Shown here in pieces: positions 47,896 through 59,534 of a stretch of DNA of 64,000 nt. The stretch lies in assembly GCF_037975245.1 (NCBI RefSeq), contig NC_092576.1:15908611-15972610 (forward strand), given 5' to 3'. Source of the DNA: Apostichopus japonicus (Eukaryota; Echinodermata; Holothuroidea; Aspidochirotida; Stichopodidae). The translations under genes were made by a program, and so were the position numbers. The notes below the pieces were generated by a model. That model saw nothing but the letters and a program-made list of their open reading frames with translations, did not search any database and was not told the DNA's origin. Position 1 is the stretch's first letter. Every line of letters starts with the position of its first letter.

Positions 47896-49016
47896 AAGGG
47901 AGTGTCATTTAGCACCAAGAAGAAACACCATTAATGGCTTACAATACAGTTCTGAGGGGCGTACCAATACGCCCCGCTACTGGTTGGAGTGTCATTTAGC
48001 ACCAAGAAGTAACAACATTTAGTGGCTTGCAATACAGTTCTGAGGGGCGTACCAATACGCCCCACTACTGGTTGGAGTGTCATTTAGCAACAAGAAGTTA
48101 CAAAATTTAGTGGCTTGCAATACAGTTCTAAGGGGCGTACCAATACGCCCCGCTACTGGTTGGAGTGTCATTTAGCACAAAGAAGTAACACCATTAAGGG
48201 GCGTACCAATACGCCCCGCTTCTGGTTGGAGTGTCATTTAGCACAAAGAAGTAACAAAATTTAGTGGCTTGCAATACAGTTCTAAGGGGCGTACCAATAC
48301 GCCCCGCTAATGGTTGGAGTGTCATTTAGTTCCAAGAAGTACCAACATTTAGTGGCTTACAATACAGTTCTAAGGGGCGTACCAAAACGCCCCGCTACTG
48401 ATTGGAGTGTCATTTAGCACCAAGAAGTAACAACATTTAGTGACTTACAATACAGTTCTGAGGGGCGTATCAATACGCCCCACTATTGGTTGGAGTGTCA
48501 TTTAGCAACAAGAAGTTACAAAATTTAGTGGCTTGCAATACAGTTCTAAGGGGCGTACCAATACGCCCCGCTACTGGTTGGAGTGTCATTTAGCACAAAG
48601 AAGTAACACCATTAAGGGGCGTACCAATACGCCCCGCTTCTGGTTGGAGTGTCATTTAGCACCAAGAAGTAACAAAATTAAGTGGCTTGCAATACAGTTC
48701 TAAGGGGCGTACCAATACGCCCCGCTAATGGTTGGAGTGTCATTTAGCACCAAGAAGTGACAAAATTTAGTGGCTTGCAAAACGGTTCTGAGAGGTGTAC
48801 CAAAACGCCCCGCTAATGGTTGGAGTGTCATTTAGCACCAAGAAGTTACACCATTAGTTCTGAAATAACATAATAACACCATTAGGTGGCTAAGAATGCA
48901 GTTCTGAAGTCCGTACCGATACACCCCCTACTGCTCGGAGTGTCATTTAGCAATAAGAAATTACATCATTAATAACAACAATAAGTGGCTTACAATGCAG
49001 TTCTGAAGGATGTACT
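47896..49016. repeat. Minisatellite with palindrome in every unit (about 87-bp period, about 12 units)
   Basis: Unit: GGAGTGTCATTTAGCACCAA, GAAGTAACAACATTTAGTGG, CTTGCAATACAGTTCTGAGG, then the palindrome GGGGCGTACCAATACGCCCC and GCTACTGGTT. Two units (near 48197 and 48615) lack the middle part and are about 66 bp. Block 48122-48310 is repeated at 48540-48725, a higher-order duplication. The last two or three units (from 48780) lose the palindrome. Confidence 0.95.
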
Positions 49017-50328
49017 ATTCAGACCCTCAGATTGCTCTAATGGGCATACTGATACCCCTACTAATAATTTTATACCAAAAAAGTACAATAATAAGAGAAG
49101 TCACTGTAACCTTACCCAACCCTCCCACCCCCCCCCCCCCCCGTTTTTATTTCACACACACTTAAAACAAGCATTTTAGGATTTGCAGAGTAGAAGACCA
49201 TGTGGCTGTTCCAGTGTTGCCACTTCCTAAAGATGAACACATATACCCTACAAAACAATTAACCTCCCTGTTGTCCCCAAATGACCTTTGACCTTCACCA
49301 AACTCAATACGCTTCTTTTAATCAGTGCTATACACATTTTTTTCATCCTCTGTGATCTAGGATCATCCCTAGCAACAATAGGCACAGTAAGTTCTGTGCC
49401 ATCATCCCATCAAAGTTTCCTTGCAATGGTTTTCCTCTTGAACGCAATGGCCAGACCAAACAGACTCAGTGTGAGCATTTCTGTGTCATCTTCAGAAAAA
49501 AAGAGAGAAATAAAACTTTATTCTACACTGACAGTCTAACCATTTTATTTATTTTTTATCTGTTGCATTGATAGTAAAAAAACAAATGAACAAAGACTGC
49601 AAATGTTTTTTTTTTTGATATAAGTTAGCAGGACTATACTGTCATATGCTTGCAGTGCTATCACTCTGCTGTCCTCTACAATCTGATTAATACTATGACA
49701 GAGGTCACATGTCTGCCTGTATTAGTAGCCTACATGTTGTTCCCATTATACAAGTGAAGATTCCATTTGAACGTAATGTGTCCCCTTGGAGTAATATTGA
49801 ATTAAAACATTGAATTTAATTTGATGTGACATTTGACCTATGTTTTTGGGGGGTCTGCTAGACATAGACTTTAACCCTAAAACACCTTCATACCAAGTTT
49901 TAAGAAAATCAACACAGCCATTTAAGAGGACTGTTTGACATAAAATTGGACACCCCACACAGACAACTTTTACCCCTCCCTCAGTCAAACACTTCCGGTG
50001 ACCATGCAATACCCCACAATGAATGACCCCTATTGGGAAAACTAACCACTACCATGGCAACTGTTGCGTAATACTGTTAATGGTCCAACTGGCAAAGGAA
50101 CTACAATATTGTACCTAATCCTCCCTATGAGAGTGATTAGATAACAATTATTTGAAAATTCACATACTGTAAGAGAGCGATTCTGTGTGCACAACACAAA
50201 GTTATCTGTTATGTGTAGACAAGGACTTTCCATACACACTTCCAATGTCTTAATGCATAGGTCATTGCAACCTGAATATACAATATGGAGGAATGAGATG
50301 AATAACTGCTCGGCAGAAATTCTTCTAT
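49017..50328. other. Non-coding, nothing recognised
   Basis: Contains a C-run (49130-49142) and scattered TGACCTTTGACC phrases, probably old pieces of the neighbouring AGGTCA-rich repeat. Possible intron of the LRR gene. Confidence 0.4.
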
Positions 50329-53016
50329 AACAAGAGCCCAAGGGCACTGTGGTTCCTTGCTTGGGGTATATGACAATACACATAATATTATCAAGCAAGA
50401 TTGGGCTCAAATAGTCCAAGTAATTGTGGTCCTACATGTTCCCATAAAGTAACCAACACTATAGACAACACTTTTGTGATCACAAAATGTGATCAGATTT
50501 TTGATCAAAAGACACTTTTGAGATCTAAATATGGCGTCGGAAATGTAAGAAATATAAGAGACCTACAAGCGTGTCAACAGATATGATAACATTGGTGACC
50601 TCAGATGACATGACCTTTAAGTTTTATAATGTTCCACCACCCCATTCACAACTTGTCCCAAAATATCAACCATTTCACACCTTGGCATTGAGATTTAATT
50701 GCATTAAATGTCAAAAAATTAACTTTGAACTTGTATACATAACTTCACACACAAAGGTCACCCGGAGGTCAACCAATTGACATTTTTGATCGGTGAGACC
50801 TAAATAGAGCATGACTGTAAAAATTCAAACATTTTTTCTTTGCCCATTTTCTCCCCCCCCCCCAAAAAAAAATACTACTTTTTCTAACATTAGCTGACCT
50901 TTGGTGACGTTGGATCACATGACCATTAAGTTTGAAAATATTCCCCTATACCATTTGCAACTTGTCCAAAAAAATCAACCTTGTAACACCTTGGCACTGG
51001 GAGTTATTGCATTAAATGTCTGAAAATTAACTTTGACCTCATATAACTTCGCACACGAAGGTCACACGGGGGTCAACCCATTGACATTTATGATCAGAAG
51101 GTACCTTTAACATCTGAAAATAGCATCGAAACTGTAAAATTCCACAAAACACGAAAAGGTCACCAGAGGTCAAATTGAGGTCAGGGGTCACCCAGATGCG
51201 GGTCGACAAATGGATTACATTGAAGCAACTCCCAACCCTAACAGACAATTTGTTCTCAAGTTATCACAAAAATACTAGTTTTTTTATCATTAATTGACCT
51301 TTGGTGACCTCGTATCACATGACCGTTACGTTGGAAAATATTCCCCTATACCATTTGCAACTACTCCAAAAATATCAAGCTTGTCACACCTTGGAACTGG
51401 GAGTTATTGCATTAAATGTCTGAAAATTAACTTTGACCTCATATAACTTCGCACACGAAGGTCACACGGGGGTCAACCCATTGACATTTATGATCAGAAG
51501 GTACCTTTAACATCTGAAAATAGCATCGAAACTGTAAAAATCCACAAAACACGAAAAGGTCACCAGAGGTCAAATTGAGGTCAAGGGTCACCCAGATGCG
51601 GGTCGACAATTGGATTACATTGAAGCAACTCCCAACCCTAACGGACAATTTGTTTTCAAGTTATCGCAAAAATACTACTTTTTTATCATTAATTGACCTT
51701 TGGTGACCTCGGATCACATGACCATTAAGTTTGAAAATACTCCCCTATACCATTTGCAACTTGTCTCAAAATATCAACTGTGTAACACCTTGGTACTGGG
51801 AGTTATTACACTAAATGTCTGAAAATTAACTTTGACCTCATATAACTTAACATACAAAGGTCACCTTGGGTCAACTTATTGACATTTTTGATTGATGAGA
51901 CCTAAATTAGAGCATCAAACTATACAAATTCAAACATTTTTTTCTTTGCCCATTTGCTATCCCCAAAATACTAGTTTTTTAACATTAATTGACCTTTGGT
52001 GACCTCGTATCACATGACCGTTAAGTTTGAAAATATTCCCCTATACCATTTGCAACTTGTCCAAAAAAATCAACCATGTCACACCTTGGAACTGGGAGTT
52101 ATTGCATTAAATGTCTGAAAATTAACTTTGACCTCGTATAACTTCGCACACGAAGGTCACACGGGTGTCAACCAATTGACATTTTTGAATGGAAGGTACC
52201 TTTGAGATCCAAATCTAGCATCAAAACCAAACATTTTCTTTTTTGCTCGTTTCCTCCCAAAATAAGCACATTTTTTTCTAATGTGACCTTTGACCTTTTG
52301 ACCTTGGTTTCAGGTGTAGTTTAATCTCCTGATTCCAAAAAACAAAAACGACAAGTCTGTACAACCATCCTAACTCCGACCGAAAAACTTTGACCCCATA
52401 TAACCTCGCATATAAAGGTCACACGGGGTCAACCTGATGACATTTATGATCAGAAGGTACCTTTGACATCTGAAAATAGCATCAAAACTGTAAAAATCCC
52501 CAAAAACATGTAAAGGTCACCAGAGGTCAAATTGAGGTCAAGGGTCACCCAGATGCGGGTCAACAAAAGGATAACATTGAAGCAACTCCCAACCCTAACG
52601 GACATTTTGTTTTCAAGTTATCACAAAAATACTAGTTTTTTATCATTAATTGACCTTTGGTGACCTCGGATCACATGACCGTTAAGTTTGAAAATGCTCC
52701 CCTAACCAGTTCACAACTTGTCCCAAAATATCAATCTTGTCACACATTGGCACTGGGAGTTATTGCAGGTTTAATATTTCCGGTTTTTTGACCATAACTG
52801 ACCTTTGGTGACCTTTGTGGGCACCAAAAACAATAGGGCACACCTTCTCCATATGGCGGATCTATAGTCCAAGTTTGGCCTCAATCCAACTTTCCCTTAT
52901 TGAGATAGAGCGTACCCAAGCAAGCGTCACAGATGCACACACACACAGACACACACACGCACACCCACACACGCCAACCTGACTGCATAGGTTCCTTTTG
53001 CTAAAGCAAGGAACCA
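50329..53016 (+). repeat. AGGTCA-rich repeat element with 400-bp internal tandem units
   Basis: Begins AACAAGAGCCCAAGGGCACT and GGTTCCTTGCTT (50351-50362) and ends CGCCAACCTGACTGCATAGG, then AAGCAAGGAACC (53004-53015). The 12-bp ends are exact inverted complements. The interior (about 50880-52760) is a tandem array with a 400-bp period, the units at 51039 and 51439 being nearly identical. Each unit carries many TGACCT/AGGTCA words, such as TTGACCTTTGGTGACCTCG and AAGGTCACCAGAGGTCAAAT. A CA microsatellite precedes the 3' end. Related copies lie at 12413-13400 and 6379-6455. No coding capacity; probably a non-autonomous mobile element of unknown class. Confidence 0.85.
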
Positions 53017-53736
53017 AAAACAACATACATAGTAGTCACCTTTACCTCAATGCTCATCTGATGCCTGGTTTCCCCTATTTTGATGTGCTTGTTTGCTAAC
53101 CAAAGTTTTGTATCTTTACATTCTTGTCTGGATTGTGGATGCCACCAATAACTTCATAATGGTATCCATTTGCCTGAAAGAAAAATTTGTTACAAAATGT
53201 GAAAATGAATATATCAGTAACTTAAGTCAAAGTAGCGTAATATCAGACTTTTGTCCTCAAAGATCAGGTGTAATTGACATGCAAACAGAAAGCCACGGGG
53301 CTTAGTGATTCCTTTGCCTATTGTTATTGTAGGGCATTGGAGGGGAGAGTTCTACTGAGTACATGGGATCCACAGTGAAATGAAAAAAAATCTCTTGCAA
53401 CTATTAGCAAAGGAGAACTAAATGTGTACTCAAAGATATGGTGTGGACAACCCTGAGTTATCATGTTTTCAAAGGTTTTTAATATTATGATGTGTGTAGG
53501 AATCCACATGTCAAGTAAAAGATCTGTTCATGTTGTTCTTCTTGTCTAGGGCTAATATTGCCATGTGCATGGTGAGGTACCATGTTTAAGAAGTTTTTCA
53601 GACTGAAATTAACTGACCTTGAGTGACCTTGACCGAAACAGCCAAAAAAATAGAAGACAAATGCTTAATTCCTATCAAATTTGAAATTTACCAAAACTTC
53701 ACTTCTTCAGCTAGAAAAGTTGTCAGTTGTTGACCA
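53017..53736. other. Non-coding, nothing recognised
   Basis: No exon recognised; an ORF at 53093-53305 has no family. TGACCTTGAGTGACCTTGAC near 53613-53632 relates to the neighbouring repeat. Confidence 0.4.
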
Positions 53737-53741
53737 CTAGT

Positions 53742-54342
53742 CAGGGTTTTTGTTGAGAAATGAAGTAGATGGGTCAAGTTGAAAAGTAGGCGGGACTGTC
53801 TGTACGCGGACATGGGGGAGGGGTCTAACCCCCCCCCCCTCCCCTTTGCCGGAAAATTGCAATTTAAAAAGTCTCTAGATGCAAAATGGTGCAATATACA
53901 GTTGTTTGGTCAATGATATTGCCCCCTCCCAATCACCCCTTTCTTCTGTCCTATTTTTCTTTTTTTCTCCTGAATTTTTTTATTAACACTCGGGTCATGG
54001 AGCCTAGGGAGGTAGCTATGCCACTGAACCGAACTTAGCAAGGGTGTGACGAACTTGCTGCATTAAATGAAGTGCCATCATAAGAAAATGATAATAGGTC
54101 TACGGTACCTACAAAGTGAGTAGGATTTTACTGCCAAAAAATACCCAACTAGGTCTGTGATAGAATTTAGTATTTATATAGTATTTATTTCTCTCGATTT
54201 TTTTCGTCTAATTTTTTTTTTTAATTTAATTTTTTTTTTTTAATTTAAATTTTTTTTTACTGAGCGTTGCAAAGTAGCCGGGTCCTGTACGTTCAGTAAG
54301 CGAGTCATTTGCCCCGGGTCCCGGCTACTAACGAAAACCCTG
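53742..54342. mobile_element. 601-bp non-autonomous DNA transposon (CAGGG ends, 5-bp duplication)
   Basis: Left end CAGGGTTTTTGTT and right end AACGAAAACCCTG form 13-bp inverted repeats with one mismatch. Both sides are flanked by CTAGT (53737-53741 and 54343-54347). Removing one copy plus the element restores GACCACTAGTGACCTCAAAT. CAGGG ends are common in hAT elements, whose duplications are usually 8 bp and 5 bp in some groups, so assignment to hAT is tentative. The interior has C- and T-runs and no ORF. Confidence 0.8.
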
Positions 54343-54347
54343 CTAGT

Positions 54348-55253
54348 GACCTCAAATGACCTTGACTTCTCCCAACACACTATCAGCTGAGTATTTACTA
54401 AGAGTGTCTTCATACTGAGCATTAACTTCATGCAAGCTGTACTTAGTGAGATATGTCTTCAGAATTTAACTAAAATTGACCTCAAATGACATTTGACCTC
54501 AAAAAAAGTTAACATTATAGATGGCAAGTATTCAATCAGAGGAACAAATTTGACATTCTATGTAGCTTTATTCTTTGAGTTAGCTCATTCACAAAGTTTT
54601 CAGGTTTAGACCATTGGTTATCTCATATGACCTTTGGCCCCTCCCAAAGCAATAACAGTGAAGAATTTACTAAGGTGGTAGATACCGAATACATTCTTCT
54701 AATTGTTCAAAGTGTGAACTTTATGTAAGCTGTACATGGTGAGATAACCTGTTAACAAAGTTTCAGATTTTTAGGTGGTGTGGATCTCAAACAATTTTTG
54801 ACGTACTAAGTAACAGCAAGTGGTAAGAACTCGGTTGAGGAATAAGCATACTAATTTCACTTAACCTTTACTTCAGTAAGGTCATTTATAGGGTTTTTTA
54901 CGGTTGACCACTGGCAATTAAATAACAATTGCAGCTGAGAATTTGCTAAGGGGTAGCTTTCTACCAAGTATGAACTTCATGCATATTGCACTTGTTGAAT
55001 TATCAAAGTTTTCAAAATTTGAGCTAAGGCATCTCTCTCTCACATATGCACACACAAGCAGTCACTGCTGCATGGTTTTTGATAAACAATTATAAAGCAC
55101 TCCATTATAAAATTCACTTTATAATCAAGTGCTGATTACTCACCGTGGGTTCTGAAAAATTCTCCAAGTTTTCCAAAGTTGTTGCTATAACAGTCAGTGG
55201 TTGATATTGTGGTTGTTAAAATCTAACATAGCCTCTTTTAGTTTGGTGAGAAA
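54348..55253. other. Non-coding, nothing certain
   Basis: TGACCT-rich degraded repeat up to about 54660. A minus-strand segment at 55142-55183 is bounded by TGTTATAG and ACG|GTGAGT and could be a small exon related to 55254-56250, but its frame is not supported. Confidence 0.35.
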
Positions 55254-55318
55254 TTACACATTCACTCCTCTCAACTTCCAACCAACTTCTAGATTTTCTA
55301 TGTCAATATTTGCAACAC
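55254..55318 (-). CDS. Last coding exon of an unidentified gene
   Basis: Minus strand: acceptor ACTTCTCCACAG, then GT GTT GCA…, encoding VANIDIENLEVGWKLRGVNV and a TAA at 55254-55256. It joins in frame (phase 1) to the exon at 56108-56250: …NAAFL-G-VANID…. An in-frame splice plus a sensible short C-terminus supports a true exon. Function unknown. Confidence 0.5.
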
Positions 55319-56107
55319 CTGTGGAGAAGTAAAAACGATGGTAAGTAAATTTCTGCAAAGCTAACATCAACTGACAGGGAAATGCCACACTGTAGGTATG
55401 CAAAAGGTTTTCCGTAAACTTTGTAAAGCTAAAGATACTATTCAAACCAAATGTACACAGTGACTATAATGATTGTTAAAGTATGTTGAGAAGCAATGTT
55501 CAATTAATGAACACATTATTAATGGGGTTCTGACCCCTCCCCGAAAACACTCAAATAAAAACTGATACTTCTATTGATGTTGTAAATTTCTGGTGAAAAG
55601 TCAACAGTTGAGGCAGTTCTTAATGGGCATGCAGTAGGAGGCATACAGATGGCTCAGTATGAAGGAGACTGCACAGAAACTGGTGTAAAATGAATTTAAC
55701 AGCTGCCTACTGTCCGTTTAGTTGTGGGCTGCTGAATTTTACTCATACAGTATGCGGGCCCACCATGGTAGCCACAGGAAGAAATTTTGACTAACAAAAG
55801 GCCAAAAATAGATTGCTGAAAATGGAAGATGATTGTTTTAGCATCTATGACAAACTTTGATCAATGTTTTTTCGTGTTGAAAATTAACGCTTATTCAAAT
55901 TCTCTTCAATTTTTTTTTTGTTCAGTAAATTGGTGAACCAAAAAGTTTTGGGTTTTTTTCCCTTTGTTTTTTGGTGGGCCAGATTAGATTGTCTGGCATG
56001 CTCAATCTGGCTAGTAGGGGCCCCCTGTTCTAAAACCACAACAGTTCCAATTCCTGAGGCAGTATATTGTACTGCTACCGTACCTGACAGCTTCTAAGGG
56101 TTCTCAC

Positions 56108-56250
56108 CTAAGAATGCTGCATTGACTTCCTTCTTGATGAATTCTAAAGGGCTGACAACTGGCTGATCCTTATTACTCTTCCTCTTTTTGTGAAGCACAG
56201 GTAACTTGTGCTGAGCCTTTCTTTTCTCTTTACTTCCTGATGTTGAAGGT
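56108..56250 (-). CDS. Internal exon of an unidentified gene, lysine-rich
   Basis: Minus strand: acceptor CACTTTAAAACAG, 143 nt, donor CTTAG|GTGAGA. Encodes PSTSGSKEKRKAQHKLPVLH, then KKRKSNKDQPVVSPLEFIKK and EVNAAFLG. The HKKRKSNK cluster looks like a nuclear localisation signal; the following SPLEFIKKEVN is probably helical. The pair of exons ends a protein that I cannot name. Upstream exons would be at higher coordinates; a CAAAG|GTGAGT donor at about 56812 is a candidate end of a 5' exon. Confidence 0.5.
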
Positions 56251-58098
56251 CTGTTTTAAAGTGGAAAAGAGCAGTTAGTAAACCTGAATATGATAATATG
56301 CTAGTGGCCTTTGACTCCTTGGACTCCAATATATCAACCCCAATCTTGGCCCAATGTCTGACCCAGAGGGGAGAAGGGGTACACATGAGGCTTTCACCCC
56401 CATGAAATTGAAGACTGTAAGCATTTTACTGCACTGGTGCATGTCAGTCTCTGAAGCAATAATATTCCTTGTTACTATATTATATTGATTCAAAACTAAT
56501 TATATAGTTGCCATAAAATTTTAGGATTTTGGAGCAGCCGACAACAGGAACGAAATTAGGATTTAGGAGCACTTCACGTTTTAACAATGTTGATATGTTA
56601 ACACTATCCTGGCTTCACTGATTAAATAGGCTTACGGCCTAGCTCTTGCTAAGTTGGAGTTGGACGTGACAATGTTATTTTCTACGAAATTTTAACAGAT
56701 TTGTAGGTGCAAACAACAAAGACACACGTTTTTGTTTTAAATGAAAGCTGAAGGTTAAGGAACGTGAAGCATCAATCGAATTAATCAAATAGCTGCACGA
56801 AATTAGGACTCACCTTTGATGTTGTGACCTAGCCTACACAGACTTCAGTCTAGAAATAGTGTGCACGCTACCTAGGGCCTAAGTTAGAGCCCGTAGAGGC
56901 CCCTTTTCTTCTAAGTTCTATTTGAGGCGTATTACAACGAACCGAACTTGTCAAAAAATTAGCAAAATCGCTTGGTCAATAACTTCCTGGGCTCCTGCCT
57001 TTAATTGTACCGTAAATTGTCGAGAGGAATAATAAGTTTAAAATGCCGGTATATCCTAGTCATTGAATCAACTTGAAGTAGGCCTAACGTTTAATACTAA
57101 CTCGCATCATGTAGTGTACTTCACTTTTTCACCTTTGACCCTCAAGTTTTCTGTCAAATTCACGTACGTACATAATATAAGCTTAAGGAGGTAGCACTTG
57201 TATGTTACTACGCGACTGTGGTCGCCGTTTTCTTGTTCGTCGGAAAATATCACAGAAACAGATTGTAGTAGTAGAAACCGTCAGGAGTGTCACTCGTTGA
57301 CTTGTTAAATGGCTGTCAGCGTTGCTTGTTATTGCACTTGCTTCAAGTAGCATTTTTTCACTCACAATCAAGTCAGAATTGATTGAAATATCTTTTCTAA
57401 TCAGTTTGGGTTGTAGACAAGCCACACTACATGACACCGACGGTTTTTTCTTGAAAGTCAGTCTAGAGCAATGTATAGGGTGTTCATTATGTGTTTGCAT
57501 GAACAACTTAAAAATAGTAATACACAAAATATGACGACAGATCATGAAGAAGTTCGAATTCAATGTATAACGTTAAATGCTTGTCTACACTGCGGTTTGA
57601 CACCTGCAATCACAAATAAGTTACGCTTGGCAGTTACATTAACACACTGCGGTTCAAGCGTCCTTTGACTCGAGTCAGAGAACAATAGTATTCACTGTTG
57701 ATGTCAGTTCTGCATGAAGATAAAAAACACTGATAATGTGCATTCTGACAGTTAACCCACCACAATGGAGGTTATAGGTCGGTTAATTACGCGGTGACTT
57801 GATTCGGGTTTTCAAGAATGGTATGGTTTAGACATTTTATCTTTCACTGACCTTGTTTTCAGGTTTGCCAAGCAGAATTACCAAAGATCAATGTCTTAAA
57901 CTACAGAAGTTATAAGTACCATATATTTGTCAAAACTCCTTTTTATTCTCAGAGGGTTATGGAATAATTTGTCTGAGAAAGTTGTACTTGCAAGTAGTGT
58001 ACGAACATGGGAAGTATCACTTCCTTGGTAAGAATGGCTTTGGGTGTTCATTTAGAATATTTGAGAACAAATGGAGAGTGAATGCTTCCAGGAAAGTA
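56251..58098. other. Mostly unassigned; possible 5' region of the 55-56 kb gene
   Basis: Overlapping ORFs on both strands at 57183-57668 have no recognisable family. No promoter element confidently seen. Confidence 0.35.
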
Positions 58099-58106
58099 CT
58101 TTTTGA

Positions 58107-58469
58107 CAAGGGCGTAGGAACCGGGGGGCTGGAGGGCGCCAGACCCCCCAGTGAAAAATATGGGGGGGCGGAAGTATCATTCCGCCCCCCGCTCCGCAAG
58201 TCAGAAAACCCCTTTTTCATTTCCAAATGAGAAAAAAATCTCATTTGGAGCATCAAATTGCATTTAAGGCCAGGTGAAAATGCAAAATTCTTTACAAAAT
58301 GGAGTGGGAGTTGAAGTGTGCTATATTGCACCAAATTGCATCTGAGGCCACCTGGAAATGCAAAAAAAATCCAAAGGGGAGAGGGACACCCCCTCCCCTT
58401 AGACCCCTCCCCCAGGCCGGCCATCAGTCTTCAGCCCCCCCCCACTCAAAAGTACCTTCTACGCCACTG
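58107..58469. mobile_element. hAT-like MITE, copy 1
   Basis: Begins CAAGGGCGTAGGAACC and ends GTACCTTCTACGCCACTG; the ends are imperfect inverted repeats around GGCGTAG/CTACGCC, resembling the CAGTGGCGTAG terminus of the hAT remnant at 60053. The interior includes GGCGGAAGTATCATTCCGCC, CATTTCCAAATGAG/CTCATTTGGAG and GCACCAAATTGCATCTGAGG. The left flank is CTTTTTGA (58099-58106) and the right flank AGAGCTAT. Confidence 0.8.
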
Positions 58470-58518
58470 AGAGCTATGGTAACATCAACTACATATTATG
58501 CTGATGGAATGTACTTAC

Positions 58519-58590
58519 AAGTATTTCAAGTTTGTTAAGTTTTCGAAGATGTTGGAAGAAAGTGACTGGAGTTGGTTGTGGTCCAATCGC
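58519..58590 (-). CDS. Leucine-rich repeat exon, minus strand
   Basis: 72 nt, acceptor TTTGTTGCAG, donor ACTT|GTAAGT, phase 2 at both ends. Encodes RLDHNQLQSLSSNIFENLTN plus LKYL, a textbook 24-residue LRR (LxxNxLxxLxxxxFxxLxxLxxL). It follows the exon at 59463-59534 in the same gene (both minus strand, both phase 2). The gene is convergent with the plus-strand LRR gene at 44-47 kb. Both minus exons lie between the two hAT-like MITEs. Confidence 0.88.
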
Positions 58591-59462
58591 CTGCAACAAA
58601 GAAAGAGAAAGCAAATTATTTATATCTGTAATGCAAACGTAAAGCGACCTCAAACATGTTATTACTCCATTTGAAGCGATTGACTGTGCACCTTTGATTT
58701 GGCATTCTATATATGATCTAGGAGTTGTTCTTAACACACCCACCGGTTTTGTTAAGACACATACAGAGGGGGTAGAAGCGAGGAGGGGAGGGGGTGCACA
58801 AGGAGCACGTTACCCTCAAAAGTGCACCCTTATTGTAAAAAAGACTCCATTTGTTGAAAAATTAAATATTATTGTTGTTAAAAAAATGTCTAAATCTATG
58901 AGTGACCTTTTGTTGACAAACATTCAAATACAGGATTTCGCAGTATGAACGCACAAAATGAATTACTTTGTTTGAGGTAACTTTATGCTTTGGTATGTTG
59001 GACCGTTCTGCGACTGAGTAAAATAACATTAGCTTCTAGCAACGGGATTGCGAATTGAATCACGTCACGGAAATGAGTAATACTTCCTTATATTTGATAT
59101 GTAATAATAAATAGATATGTGAGAATTGCAAAGCTGTATCCGGCTTACAAGGAATGCAGCCAAATATTTGACAATTCAAGGGAGATAGTTTAAAGATTAT
59201 ACAGAAACGAAATATCAGAAGAAAAAACAACAACAACTAAGTATAGCCGCTGATGAAGCTCCAGAAGGACATGTCTAGGTTTGTTACTGGTTTGATGTAG
59301 CTCTGCAATTGCATTGACCACTTTGCCTCTAAAGGAAGATCCTGATTGATTTAAAAGTCAAACTCTTTATATTTTGTGGACCCGTATAGGCCTCTTTATC
59401 TCCACTGTTCCTATAAGTAAGTATTTTTGTATATTTAGTTTGTTAACATACGTATTACTTAC
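58591..59462. other. Intron between LRR exons
   Basis: 872 bp separating two minus-strand LRR exons. No repeat or exon recognised in it. Confidence 0.6.
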
Positions 59463-59534
59463 AAAGTTTCCAGGTTAGGTAAACGTGCAAACACATCAGG
59501 GGAAAGAACACGCAGCTTATTAGTTTGTAGTTCA
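59463..59534 (-). CDS. Leucine-rich repeat exon, minus strand
   Basis: 72 nt, acceptor CTTTCTTGCAG, donor ACTTT|GTAAGT, phase 2. Encodes ELQTNKLRVLSPDVFARLPN plus LETL, one complete extracellular-type LRR. It splices in frame to 58590. An earlier cap or repeat exon should lie at higher coordinates but is not visible before the hAT remnant at 60053, so either the gene starts further right or it was disrupted by the transposon cluster. Confidence 0.88.

Noticed and set aside
47896-49016. CRISPR-like array of regular repeats with palindromes
   Set aside because: Period, unit similarity throughout (no unique spacers) and eukaryotic context indicate a minisatellite.
51039-51648. Two nearly identical 69-codon minus-strand ORFs 400 bp apart
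   Set aside because: They are the same non-coding frame in successive units of the tandem array.
57183-57668. Overlapping ORFs on both strands, one with a hydrophobic stretch and basic tail
   Set aside because: No splice-framed structure, no family resemblance, and opposite-strand overlap suggests chance in slightly less AT-rich DNA.
58017-58538. Proline- and glycine-rich ORFs (135, 82 and 79 codons)
   Set aside because: They run through the hAT-like MITE with its C- and G-runs; the copy at 60979 gives similar but shifted frames.
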